From: Pleurocapsa sp. CCALA 161
GTDB taxonomy: Bacteria; Cyanobacteriota; Cyanobacteriia; Cyanobacteriales; Xenococcaceae
Assembly (NCBI RefSeq): GCF_003003995.1
Contig: NZ_PVWF01000044.1
Location: 1-40,201, forward strand
Length of the DNA: 40,201 nucleotides
Direction: 5' to 3'
The position numbers were made by a program, and so were the translations under genes. The notes under the pieces are model-generated. The model had not been told where the DNA came from, did not search any database, and saw only the letters and a program-made list of their open reading frames with translations. Below are positions 8,467-15,588 of this stretch, piece by piece. Every line of letters starts with the position of its first letter. Position 1 is the first letter of the stretch.

Positions 8467-8472
8467 TATAAT
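8467..8472 (+). promoter_or_regulatory. Likely arsR -10 box (TATAAT)
   Basis: A perfect TATAAT lies 37 bp upstream of the ATG at 8509. No good -35 is seen 17 bp upstream. The ArsR box at 8495-8510 follows it, which fits autorepression. Confidence 0.45.
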
Positions 8473-8494
8473 CTCTTAAGATAAAAAGATACAT

Positions 8495-8510
8495 ATCAAT
8501 AAATTTTGAT
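8495..8510. promoter_or_regulatory. ArsR operator box 1 (ATCAA-N6-TTGAT)
   Basis: Exact inverted repeat ATCAA-N6-TTGAT overlapping the arsR start codon (ATG at 8509). The same pattern occurs twice before the next gene (8847-8862 and 8865-8880). As I recall, this is the ArsR recognition sequence described for Synechocystis 6803. Confidence 0.75.
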
Positions 8511-8829
8511 GCAGCAAGTTATCAAGCAAGAATCTACCCAAATCTCGGCTGGCTTTCGCGCACTTTCTGATCCTCTAAGAATTCAAATCATTGAATTACT
8601 GCGTTCTCAAGAACTATGCGTGTGCGAATTATGCGAAAAACTTGAGGTGAGCCAGTCTAAATTATCTTTTCATCTTAAGAACCTTAAAGAAGCTAACCTC
8701 ATCCACTCTCGTCAACAAGGGCGTTGGATGTACTATCGCCCTAATTTAGCTCAATTTGTGGCTTTAGAACAATATTTAGCTGAATACAGGAGTTTTGGCG
8801 ATATCTTACCAGCTAAAAGCTGTGAATAG
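8509..8829 (+). CDS. arsR: ArsR-family arsenite/antimonite-responsive repressor
   Basis: 106 aa winged-helix repressor. The As(III)-binding motif ELCVCELC is present near residues 36-43 and gives three cysteines (C37, C39, C42). The recognition helix is VSQSKLSFHLKNLKEANLI. In this family arsenite binding to the cysteines releases the protein from DNA. The start is taken as ATG at 8509; a TTG at 8506 is also possible but lies inside the operator. It is the first gene of the ars cluster, and the boxes around it predict both autoregulation and control of the genes downstream. Confidence 0.92.
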   Translation: MQQVIKQESTQISAGFRALSDPLRIQIIELLRSQELCVCELCEKLEVSQSKLSFHLKNLKEANLIHSRQQGRWMYYRPNLAQFVALEQYLAEYRSFGDILPAKSCE

Positions 8830-8846
8830 ACTCCTTAATCCAACAA

Positions 8847-8862
8847 ATCAAATTTATTTGAT
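8847..8862. promoter_or_regulatory. ArsR operator box 2
   Basis: Exact ATCAA-N6-TTGAT. Its right arm supplies TTGATG (8858-8863), a plausible -35 for the gene at 8924. Confidence 0.75.
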
Positions 8863-8864
8863 GT

Positions 8865-8880
8865 ATCAATATTTTTTGAT
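8865..8880. promoter_or_regulatory. ArsR operator box 3, inside the promoter spacer
   Basis: Exact ATCAA-N6-TTGAT, 18 bp centre to centre from box 2, which puts the two sites on nearly the same face of the helix. It falls between a -35-like TTGATG (8858-8863) and a -10-like TAAGAT (8882-8887) with an 18-bp spacer, where a bound repressor would block RNA polymerase. Confidence 0.75.
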
Positions 8881-8923
8881 GTAAGATAAAACTACTCCTT
8901 CAATTTTTAGTGGAGTAGAAAAA

Positions 8924-9961
8924 ATGAACGTTCGAGACAGAATAACGCTTAATTCATTACAAGTTCTAGGCTTAGGTTTAGGATTGGGTGCGACCTTAGT
9001 AGCAGTCTTTAATCCTATAGCTGCTCAAGAGACACCATTACCATTGCTAAAAATTGATGGGTCTAGCACTGTTTATCCCATCACCAAAAAAATAGTCGAA
9101 GACTATCAAGCCAGTCAAAAAAAGCCTGTCGAGATTGAGATTGAATTTTCGGGAACTGGTGGGGGTTTTGATAAATTTTGTAGTGGGGAAACTGAGATAA
9201 ATAACGCCTCCCGTCCGATTCAACTAGACGAAATGAAAGCCTGTCGAGAAGCAGGGGTCGCATATATAGAATTACCCGTAGCTTTTGACGCACTGACTGT
9301 AGTTGTCAATCCAGCTAATGATTGGCTCGACACGATTACTACTAAAGAATTAGCTAAGATTTGGTCGCCCAACGCTGAGGGGAAAATTACCAATTGGAAT
9401 CAGGTCAGACCGAGTTTCCCAGATAAACCGCTTAATCTCTATGCTCCTGGTGTAGATTCAGGAACTTTTGATTATTTCACCGAAGCCATAGTAGGAGAAG
9501 CGGGAGCAAGTCGTAGCGATGTTACCCAGAGTGAAGATGATGATGTCTTAGTCCAAGGAGTCAGCCAAGACCCTAACGCCCTTGGTTACTTTGGTTTGGC
9601 TTACTACGAGCAAAAAGCTAACCAAATGAAAGCTGTAGCTGTTGATAGTGGTGGAGGAGCAGTTTTACCCTCGTTAGAAACAGTCGAGGAAGCACAATAT
9701 CAACCCCTAGCTCGCCCTCTATTTATCTACGTTAACGCTGCTGCTGCTAGAAAAAATAAGGAATTAGTTAGATTTACACAATTCTATTTAGAAAATGCTC
9801 CAGAAGTTGTAAGCAATGTCGGCTACGTTCCCTTACCTGATGAAGCATATCAAATCAACGAAGTTACCTTTTACAGAGGTGAAGTAGGAACTGTTTTTAA
9901 TGGTAAATCTCAGTTTAATGTGACTATACCCGAACTATTACGCAAACAAGCTCAATATTAA
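8924..9961 (+). CDS. PstS/SphX-like periplasmic oxyanion-binding protein of the ars cluster
   Basis: 345 aa. An N-terminal signal peptide (hydrophobic [21 protein letters not shown]) is followed by a PBP-like fold: [11 protein letters not shown] near the mature N-terminus, [18 protein letters not shown] and [11 protein letters not shown]. These are the phosphate-contacting loops of PstS/SphX proteins. Normally such proteins deliver phosphate to PstCAB, but no permease or ATPase genes lie here. The position behind two ArsR boxes and ahead of acr3 and arsC suggests an arsenic role, such as binding arsenate or phosphate during arsenate stress. That is inference; it could be a plain phosphate-binding protein. 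A GGAG ribosome-binding site precedes the ATG. Confidence 0.85.
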   Translation: MNVRDRITLNSLQVLGLGLGLGATLVAVFNPIAAQETPLPLLKIDGSSTVYPITKKIVEDYQASQKKPVEIEIEFSGTGGGFDKFCSGETEINNASRPIQLDEMKACREAGVAYIELPVAFDALTVVVNPANDWLDTITTKELAKIWSPNAEGKITNWNQVRPSFPDKPLNLYAPGVDSGTFDYFTEAIVGEAGASRSDVTQSEDDDVLVQGVSQDPNALGYFGLAYYEQKANQMKAVAVDSGGGAVLPSLETVEEAQYQPLARPLFIYVNAAAARKNKELVRFTQFYLENAPEVVSNVGYVPLPDEAYQINEVTFYRGEVGTVFNGKSQFNVTIPELLRKQAQY

Positions 9962-9981
9962 TTCTTAAATAAGTAATTTCT

Positions 9982-11127
9982 ATGAATCCACGAAGTAAAC
10001 AAATCGCCGTCAAAGCTGGCAGTCAGCTTAGTTTTTTCGAGAAGTATCTTACCTTATGGGTAGCTCTGTGTATTATTGCGGGAATTGCACTAGGAAAAAT
10101 CTTTCCCAGGGTAGCTCTGTCCTTAGACTCGATGAGCATTTACAATGTTTCGATCCCCATTGCTATCTGCCTGTTTTTCATGATGTATCCCATCATGGTG
10201 AAGATTGACTTTTCTCAGGCAAAAAAAGCAGCGAAATCGCCCAAGCCAGTTTTGTTAACCTTAGTAATTAACTGGTTGATTAAACCCTTTACCATGGTGG
10301 CACTTTCTCAGTTTTTCCTGGGTTGGCTATTTCAGTCTTGGCTATCAGAAACCGAGCTAATCAGAGGAGTAGAAGTCACCCTGGCTAATTCTTATATTGC
10401 TGGCACAATTTTATTAGGAATTGCTCCTTGTACCGCAATGGTATTGATGTGGGGCTACCTGTCTTACAGCAACCAAGGACATACCTTGGTAATGGTTGCG
10501 GTTAACTCTTTAGCGATGTTGTTTCTTTATGCACCGCTGGGTAAATGGTTACTTTCAGCCAATAATCTCACCGTACCTTGGGAAACGATTGTACTTTCTG
10601 TCTTGATTTATGTCGGATTGCCAATGTTGGCGGGAGTTCTCAGCCGTTACTGGATTTTCCATAACAAGGGAAGACAGTGGTTTGAAGAGAAGTTTTTACA
10701 TTATCTTTCACCAGTAGCGATCGCAGCACTACTTTTAACTTTAGTTCTTTTGTTTGCCTTCAAAGGAGAGCTTATCGTCAATAATCCCCTACATATTCTA
10801 TTGATTGCTGTACCGTTATTTTTACAGACTAACTTAATCTTCTTGATTACGTATGTTATAGCACTCAAACTTGGTTTAGATTACGAAGACGCAGCCCCCG
10901 CAGCTTTAATCGGGGCGAGTAATCATTTTGAAGTTGCGATCGCCACAGCAGTAGTATTATTTGGTCTTAATTCAGGTGCAGCTTTAGCGACTGTAGTTGG
11001 TGTCTTGATTGAAGTACCAGCCATGTTGATGCTAGTAGAATTTTGTAAGCGTACTGCCAATTGGTTTCCCAGACAGCCAGAAAAAGCCACCTTACTAGAT
11101 CCTCGTTGCGTAAGTCCTTATCAGTAG
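9982..11127 (+). CDS. acr3: ACR3-family arsenite efflux permease
   Basis: 381 aa, about ten membrane segments. It exports arsenite, driven by the proton gradient, across the plasma membrane. The opening [21 protein letters not shown] and the block [18 protein letters not shown], with the essential Cys of ACR3, are diagnostic, as is [14 protein letters not shown] in a late helix. Cyanobacterial literature often calls the gene arsB, although the protein is of the ACR3 and not the ArsB family. It starts 20 bp after the binding-protein gene, in the same operon. Confidence 0.95.
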   Translation: MNPRSKQIAVKAGSQLSFFEKYLTLWVALCIIAGIALGKIFPRVALSLDSMSIYNVSIPIAICLFFMMYPIMVKIDFSQAKKAAKSPKPVLLTLVINWLIKPFTMVALSQFFLGWLFQSWLSETELIRGVEVTLANSYIAGTILLGIAPCTAMVLMWGYLSYSNQGHTLVMVAVNSLAMLFLYAPLGKWLLSANNLTVPWETIVLSVLIYVGLPMLAGVLSRYWIFHNKGRQWFEEKFLHYLSPVAIAALLLTLVLLFAFKGELIVNNPLHILLIAVPLFLQTNLIFLITYVIALKLGLDYEDAAPAALIGASNHFEVAIATAVVLFGLNSGAALATVVGVLIEVPAMLMLVEFCKRTANWFPRQPEKATLLDPRCVSPYQ

Positions 11128-11139
11128 GTGGAATTATTG

Positions 11140-11170
11140 ACCATTAACCATTAACCATTAACCATTAACC
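11140..11170. repeat. Heptamer array (ACCATTA) between acr3 and arsC
   Basis: 4.4 units of ACCATTA fill the 46-bp gap between the acr3 stop (11127) and the arsC ATG (11174), ending 3 bp before the start codon. They replace any recognisable ribosome-binding site inside the operon. Confidence 0.9.
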
Positions 11171-11173
11171 AGA

Positions 11174-11569
11174 ATGAAAAAAGTCATGTTCGTCTGTAAA
11201 AGAAATTCCTGTCGTTCCCAAATGGCGGAAGGTTTTGCCAAAACATTAGGTAAAGACAAAATTGAGGTAACATCTTCTGGGTTAGAAGCCAGTCGAGTAC
11301 ACCCCACCGCCAATAAGGTAATGTCAGAAATTGGGATTGATATTAGTAATCAAACCTCCGATCCTTTGAGTGCCTTTAATGCTGATGATTACGATGCTGT
11401 CATTTCTCTGTGTGGTTGTGGCATAAATTTGCCCCCAGAATGGCTTACACAAGAAGTATTTGAAGACTGGCAATTAGAAGATCCTGACGGACAACCCATT
11501 GAAACATTTCACCGTGTTAGGGATGAAATCAAAGAGCGAGTAGCGAATTTAATTGACCAACTTAGCTAA
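11174..11569 (+). CDS. arsC: Arsenate reductase, LMW-phosphatase type (cyanobacterial ArsC)
   Basis: 131 aa. It reduces arsenate to arsenite for export by Acr3. The P-loop is CKRNSCRS (C8, C13, R14). A second redox motif SLCGCG puts cysteines at C80 and C82. C8, C80 and C82 are the catalytic set known for the Synechocystis enzyme, which has the phosphatase fold but uses glutathione/glutaredoxin as electron donor. The EDWQLEDPDGQ segment near the C-terminus holds the catalytic Asp. The start lies 3 bp after a heptamer array. Confidence 0.95.
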   Translation: MKKVMFVCKRNSCRSQMAEGFAKTLGKDKIEVTSSGLEASRVHPTANKVMSEIGIDISNQTSDPLSAFNADDYDAVISLCGCGINLPPEWLTQEVFEDWQLEDPDGQPIETFHRVRDEIKERVANLIDQLS

Positions 11570-11599
11570 CAAAGAGTGAATTTAACACTAGGTTGAAAA

Positions 11600-11833
11600 T
11601 TGCTCAATCCTGTAATTAGTCAAGCCAAAGAGTGGGGATTTATCTGTCAGTGCCAGGAATCTAACTCCTGGTTAATTCTCTCCCAACAACCAGATCGAAA
11701 ATGGAAATTACAACAAAACGAAGATAGATGGATTTTAATAGTCGGGAATACTCCTCAACTTTGTCTTCATGGTTCAGAAGCGATCGCTTTTTTAAAACGC
11801 CATCACACAAAACATCACCAGCAAAATGATTAA
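11600..11833 (+). CDS. Small conserved-type hypothetical protein of the ars cluster
   Basis: 77 aa, no signal peptide or membrane segment. The sequence is compact and globular-looking (WGFICQCQESNSWLILSQ, then DRWILIVGNTPQLCLHGSEA). Features that might bind metal are C16-x-C18 and a His-rich tail RHHTKHHQQ. The only in-frame start is TTG at 11600, since there is no Met in the body and a TGA lies just upstream, so the start is uncertain. It lies 30 bp after arsC on the same strand. I do not recognise a function. Between its stop and 11967 only a 24-codon open frame (11856-11930) is seen. Confidence 0.55.
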   Translation: MLNPVISQAKEWGFICQCQESNSWLILSQQPDRKWKLQQNEDRWILIVGNTPQLCLHGSEAIAFLKRHHTKHHQQND

Positions 11834-11966
11834 AATGCTTTGACGGTAATTGATTATGGAATTCCAACAACTTTGGCAGCAATATAAAGATCCCCTTCAA
11901 CTTCAAGAAATTCTCATAAAAGCCTATTAACATCTCAACACAGTCAACATCGTGGAGAATACATAA

Positions 11967-12425
11967 ATGCCAGATCGAGTTTTATATCCCGATTATGTTT
12001 GGTGGCTCATCCCAGAGAAACTAGCAGGGATGTCTCGCCCTCCGCTAAAAGATTTACCCCAACTCTATCAAGCAGGGATGCGGGGTATTGTTTCAGTAAT
12101 GGATGAGCCTTCAGGGATAAAAGAATATGAGGAGGCTGGATTTCAAGCTCTGTGGCTAGCAATCACAGGGGGTAAACCGCCAACTGTCGAACAAGTTAAG
12201 CAGTTTGTTCGATTTACCAAACCATTAATAGAAAAGAATCAAGCCGTAGTAGTTCACTGTACCAGTGGTAATCGTCGAACAGGAACATTACTGGCTGCCT
12301 ACTTAGTTGAGGAAGGAGAATTACCAAAAACCGCAATTTCCTTGGTTGAAAAAGCACGTCCTACAGCCGAACTCAGAGAAGCACAAAGAGAATTTTTATT
12401 TAATTTATCTCAGTCACTACCATAA
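11967..12425 (+). CDS. Dual-specificity-phosphatase-like protein with atypical P-loop, in the ars cluster
   Basis: 152 aa, single cysteine-phosphatase domain related to the DUSP23/CDKN3 type. The active-site loop is HCTSGNRRTG (H97, C98, R104), a valid HCX5R. Two things are odd. The loop reads GNRRTG where active phosphatases have GxGRTG. The stretch LAITGGKPPT (63-72), where DUSP23-type enzymes carry the general acid in IPDxxPP, has no Asp. C98 and R104 remain, so thiolate chemistry on an oxyanion is possible. Lying between arsC and arsH, it may act on arsenate rather than phosphotyrosine; this is a hypothesis. ATG start. Confidence 0.8.
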   Translation: MPDRVLYPDYVWWLIPEKLAGMSRPPLKDLPQLYQAGMRGIVSVMDEPSGIKEYEEAGFQALWLAITGGKPPTVEQVKQFVRFTKPLIEKNQAVVVHCTSGNRRTGTLLAAYLVEEGELPKTAISLVEKARPTAELREAQREFLFNLSQSLP

Positions 12426-12446
12426 TTTTATCTAGCAACATCCAGC

Positions 12447-13070
12447 ATGACTAATTTCGACCATCCGCCAAGAATCTTATTTTTGTACGGCTCATTAAGA
12501 GAGCGTTCCTATAGTCGCCTCGTAGCAGAAGAGGCAGCCCGAATCATCACTGACATGGGGGCAGAAGTAAAATTTTTTCATCCCCACGAACTACCATTGC
12601 GGGGTCAAGTTGATGAAACCCATCCCAAGGTGCAGGAATTGCGAGAGTTAAGCCTCTGGTCGGAAGGTCAGGTATGGTCTTCTCCTGAAATGCACGGTAA
12701 CGTGACGGGTATTCTTAAAAATCAAATTGACTGGATACCCCTAACCATTGGTGCAGTGCGACCAACTCAAGGTAAAATCCTAGCGGTGATGCAGGTAAGT
12801 GGTGGTTCGCAGTCGTTTAATGCGGTTAACACCCTGCGGATACTGGGGCGATGGATGCGAATGTTTACTATCCCTAATCAATCCTCGGTAGCTAAAGCCT
12901 ACCAAGAGTTTCACGAAGATGGAACAATGAAAGATTCTGCTTATAGAGATAGGGTAGTAGACGTGATGGAGGAACTATATAAATTTACCCTACTGTTGCG
13001 GGATCAGGTTGATTATCTAACCGACCGCCATAGCGAACGCAAGGAAAAAGAAACAGCTAATAGTAAATAA
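12447..13070 (+). CDS. arsH: ArsH, NADPH-dependent FMN reductase
   Basis: 207 aa flavodoxin-like protein. ArsH proteins bind FMN and oxidise trivalent organoarsenicals or reduce other electron acceptors. The FMN phosphate loop is [12 protein letters not shown] (about 14-25), and [20 protein letters not shown] (78-97) is the NADPH-dependent reductase signature. [15 protein letters not shown] further on is typical of ArsH. The length suits cyanobacterial ArsH. It starts 21 bp after the phosphatase-like gene, so co-transcription is likely. Its charged C-terminal tail (RHSERKEKE) is normal. Confidence 0.95.
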   Translation: MTNFDHPPRILFLYGSLRERSYSRLVAEEAARIITDMGAEVKFFHPHELPLRGQVDETHPKVQELRELSLWSEGQVWSSPEMHGNVTGILKNQIDWIPLTIGAVRPTQGKILAVMQVSGGSQSFNAVNTLRILGRWMRMFTIPNQSSVAKAYQEFHEDGTMKDSAYRDRVVDVMEELYKFTLLLRDQVDYLTDRHSERKEKETANSK

Positions 13071-13157
13071 ACAAAGTAGTTGCAAATTCTGATCGAGATT
13101 AATGCTTACAATGATTACATTTAATCTTTAATTTTCCCTAGCTACTTATATCCCCAG

Positions 13158-13625
13158 ATGCTCATTATGATTTCAGCAAAATCATCTCTAGGTTTACCAG
13201 TTGGTTGTTTGCGCAAAGTACACCACATTGCTCTCAATGTGAAAAATATGGAAGCATCCAAGCATTTTTACGGCAATGTTTTGGGCTTGCATCAGTTAAC
13301 AGGAGATGAAGTCCCCTCAACTTTGGTCAAGCTAGTGGCAGCAGGAAAAGTTTGTAATTTTAAAACCCCTGACGGTATCATTCTAGATTTATTTGCCGAA
13401 CCTGATTTGTCTCCTCCAGATCCAGATCCAGAGAAACAATTTACCCGTGCTAATCATTTGTCTTTTGATATTGAACCACAGCTATTTGACAAAGCGATCG
13501 CCATTTTGAAAAAGCTTCAAATTCCAGTGGCGATCGATGTTGTCACTCGTCTGACAGGGCGAGGGTTTTATATTTATGACCCTGATGGTTTTATTGTGGA
13601 AATTCGCTGCGATCCTGTGAATTAG
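13158..13625 (+). CDS. VOC-family (glyoxalase-fold) protein
   Basis: 155 aa. The two beta-alpha-beta-beta-beta modules of the vicinal oxygen chelate fold are visible: HHIALNVKNMEASKHFYGNV with an early His metal ligand, then NHLSFDIEP, and finally FYIYDPDGFIVEIR with a Glu ligand. Members are glyoxalases, dioxygenases or resistance proteins, and the substrate is unknown. It is not ArsI-like, as the vicinal cysteine pair of C-As lyases is missing. Start ATG 13158 or 13167. It follows arsH by 87 bp and could be the last gene of the cluster or independent. Confidence 0.75.
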   Translation: MLIMISAKSSLGLPVGCLRKVHHIALNVKNMEASKHFYGNVLGLHQLTGDEVPSTLVKLVAAGKVCNFKTPDGIILDLFAEPDLSPPDPDPEKQFTRANHLSFDIEPQLFDKAIAILKKLQIPVAIDVVTRLTGRGFYIYDPDGFIVEIRCDPVN

Positions 13626-13649
13626 TTATTTAGTAAAGCAACTAACAGG

Positions 13650-14804
13650 TTATCTGCCAACTTTTCCTGAAGCCAAAGCGGGAAATCTAACTAGATAAAA
13701 AGGTGCTTTAAAGGTATTTTCTCCATTGTTGAGCGGTGGAGAGTTCTGTAATTGGCTGACGGTGACATATATATAATCATCTGGGCTAAACGCCATGCCG
13801 TTAGTCCAACTGAGCAGTTGTTTATCTTGATATAGAGTCTGATATGTTCCCGTTGCATCTACCACCCCGATCGCATTATCAGTAATGGAGGTAATATAAA
13901 CATTACCAGCACCATCAACGGTGATCCCATCACAGATGGGCTTGTCTCCATAGCGTTCGACTCTACTAGAGAGGTCTTCAGGGGTAAGAGCAGGATCTAA
14001 TAAGTCTGCTGTGGCGATGCGATATAAAGAAGTGCTGCTCATGGGTGCATAGTAAACCCAATCATTATTAGGATCGATGGTTATGGGATTAGCGCCAACT
14101 TTAGCGGGCTTGCCTGCCATATTAATCACTCGTTCATCAACGATCAGGGGTATATCTTCAGGACGAGTGGAAATATCTCCTTCTAATACCCTGCGAGAGA
14201 AGCCTGTGTTGAGATCGACGACGATTAAAGCTGAATTATTTTCGCTGGCAGTATCAGTCAAATAAATTGCCTGATGATCTAGATCGACAGCTAAATCGTT
14301 TAAAAAAGAGTTTTCAGTAATAATTGGCTGAGTCAGATAAATTACTTGATAGAGTTGATCATTTTCTGTATCCCAACCCAGAATTTTTCCTGGTTTCGTT
14401 CCCTCACTATTATCGAGCATCCAGACTACACCATTTTCATCGGCTCTCAATCCTAATACCGTATTCAAACCGATTCCCTTTTCCTCTGGTTTGCTACTCC
14501 AGGCTTGATTAGGAAAGGGGACTAAAGTATTATCATCCAGCAATTCCACAACCCGCAGAGGCGCACCATAAAATTGATGCTGACTCATAATAATTCTGCC
14601 TGCTGGAGTGATGGCAATATTGCCTGGGGGGTGTTCGGCGGGAAATTCGGCAACTATTTCTAACTCGTCTGTCGATTCATTTTGAGCAACTACTGGATGA
14701 TGAACAGCAAAAGATAAGCAGATAACTAAAGTCGCCACAGATGTTAAGTAGGCTAGAAAACGCAAGAGACGACTAGGATAAATTTTATGTTGATAGTTGT
14801 GCAT
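13650..14804 (-). CDS. Secreted beta-propeller protein, MRJP/yellow-like
   Basis: 384 aa. A long N-terminus with positive residues and a hydrophobic stretch (FLAYLTSVATLVICLSFAV), then VVAQ, indicates export. The mature part shows the pattern of the major-royal-jelly/yellow family of six-bladed propellers: AEHPPGNIAITPAGRI, GLRADENGVVWMLDN, FLNDLAVD, YYAPMSSTSLYRI, DGITVDGAGNVYITS and WTNGMAFSPDDYIYV. Bacterial members are periplasmic or extracellular with no settled role; a gluconolactonase-like function is possible. It is transcribed away from the cupin gene and converges on the VOC gene (24-bp gap). ATG start. Confidence 0.8.
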   Translation of the reverse strand: MHNYQHKIYPSRLLRFLAYLTSVATLVICLSFAVHHPVVAQNESTDELEIVAEFPAEHPPGNIAITPAGRIIMSQHQFYGAPLRVVELLDDNTLVPFPNQAWSSKPEEKGIGLNTVLGLRADENGVVWMLDNSEGTKPGKILGWDTENDQLYQVIYLTQPIITENSFLNDLAVDLDHQAIYLTDTASENNSALIVVDLNTGFSRRVLEGDISTRPEDIPLIVDERVINMAGKPAKVGANPITIDPNNDWVYYAPMSSTSLYRIATADLLDPALTPEDLSSRVERYGDKPICDGITVDGAGNVYITSITDNAIGVVDATGTYQTLYQDKQLLSWTNGMAFSPDDYIYVTVSQLQNSPPLNNGENTFKAPFYLVRFPALASGKVGR

Positions 14805-15003
14805 AACTTTGAGCTAACAATAAGTAAGTTATAGTATCAATCAAAAACTTCTCAATCAATAATAAATAAGATGACAAGCTTACTACCGCGCAAGCAAAGT
14901 TCAATCTTTCCAGTTGGCTAAGTGTCGAAAATTACCTTAAAAACAAGCCGAGAACCATACAATACTAGTAACCAAATACTGAGCTATTTTAGGAAAAAAA
15001 GAA

Positions 15004-15441
15004 ATGAACGAACGGTGTATGATTCCTGTCATTAAAGCTCTAACTGATTATCAAGCCTATCGAATTAGTCCTAACGATACTAACCGCTTGGCGATCGTTT
15101 TCGATCCTAGCAGCGCTAATGATTCATTAACTGTCTGTGTTGAAATTTTTGAAGTAGGTAGTGAAACTCCTCCCCACCGTCATAATTTTGCCATAGAAAT
15201 GTTTTTTATTCTTAAGGGGGAAGGTATAGCAGTTTGTGATGGGAAAGAAACCTCTCTACACAGTGGCGATAGCGTGTTGATGCCAAAAACAGGAACGCAC
15301 TATATCAAAAATACGGGTTCAGAGCGTTTGTATGCTTTATGTATGATGGTGCCGAATGAAGATTTTTCGGAATTAATTCGCAATGGGATACCTACGCCTC
15401 TAGACGAACAGGATTTAAAAGTATTGTCTCGGATCAATTAA
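15004..15441 (+). CDS. Cupin-domain protein
   Basis: 145 aa single-domain cupin. Motif 1 is visible as PPHRHNFAIEMFFILKGEG (two His and a Glu as metal ligands) and motif 2 as HSGDSVLMPKTGTHYIKN (Gly-Asp and the last His). The metal-binding set is complete. The substrate is unknown; small stand-alone cupins can be dioxygenases, isomerases or sensors. A purine-rich AGGAAAAAAAG tract stands before the ATG at 15004. It is divergent from the MRJP-type gene across about 200 bp, which should hold both promoters. Confidence 0.8.
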   Translation: MNERCMIPVIKALTDYQAYRISPNDTNRLAIVFDPSSANDSLTVCVEIFEVGSETPPHRHNFAIEMFFILKGEGIAVCDGKETSLHSGDSVLMPKTGTHYIKNTGSERLYALCMMVPNEDFSELIRNGIPTPLDEQDLKVLSRIN

Positions 15442-15588
15442 ATACCGATCAATCCACGCTGCTGATAGAAAATAAACAAGATACTTTTTTTTGATCGCAA
15501 CCATTTAATTTGCTAATGAGTTAGTTGGTAGATTTATTAATCCAAATTAACTACAATTTGATTATGCATCAACATTTCGTGTGCCTTG

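Noticed and set aside
11856-11930. 24-codon open frame MEFQQLWQQ... between the 77-aa gene and the phosphatase-like gene
   Set aside because: Too short to support, with no clear ribosome-binding site. It could be the stump of a lost gene, but nothing identifies it.
13158-13625. ArsI-type C-As lyase for the VOC gene after arsH
   Set aside because: The vicinal cysteine pair that binds trivalent organoarsenicals is absent, so only a general VOC call is kept.
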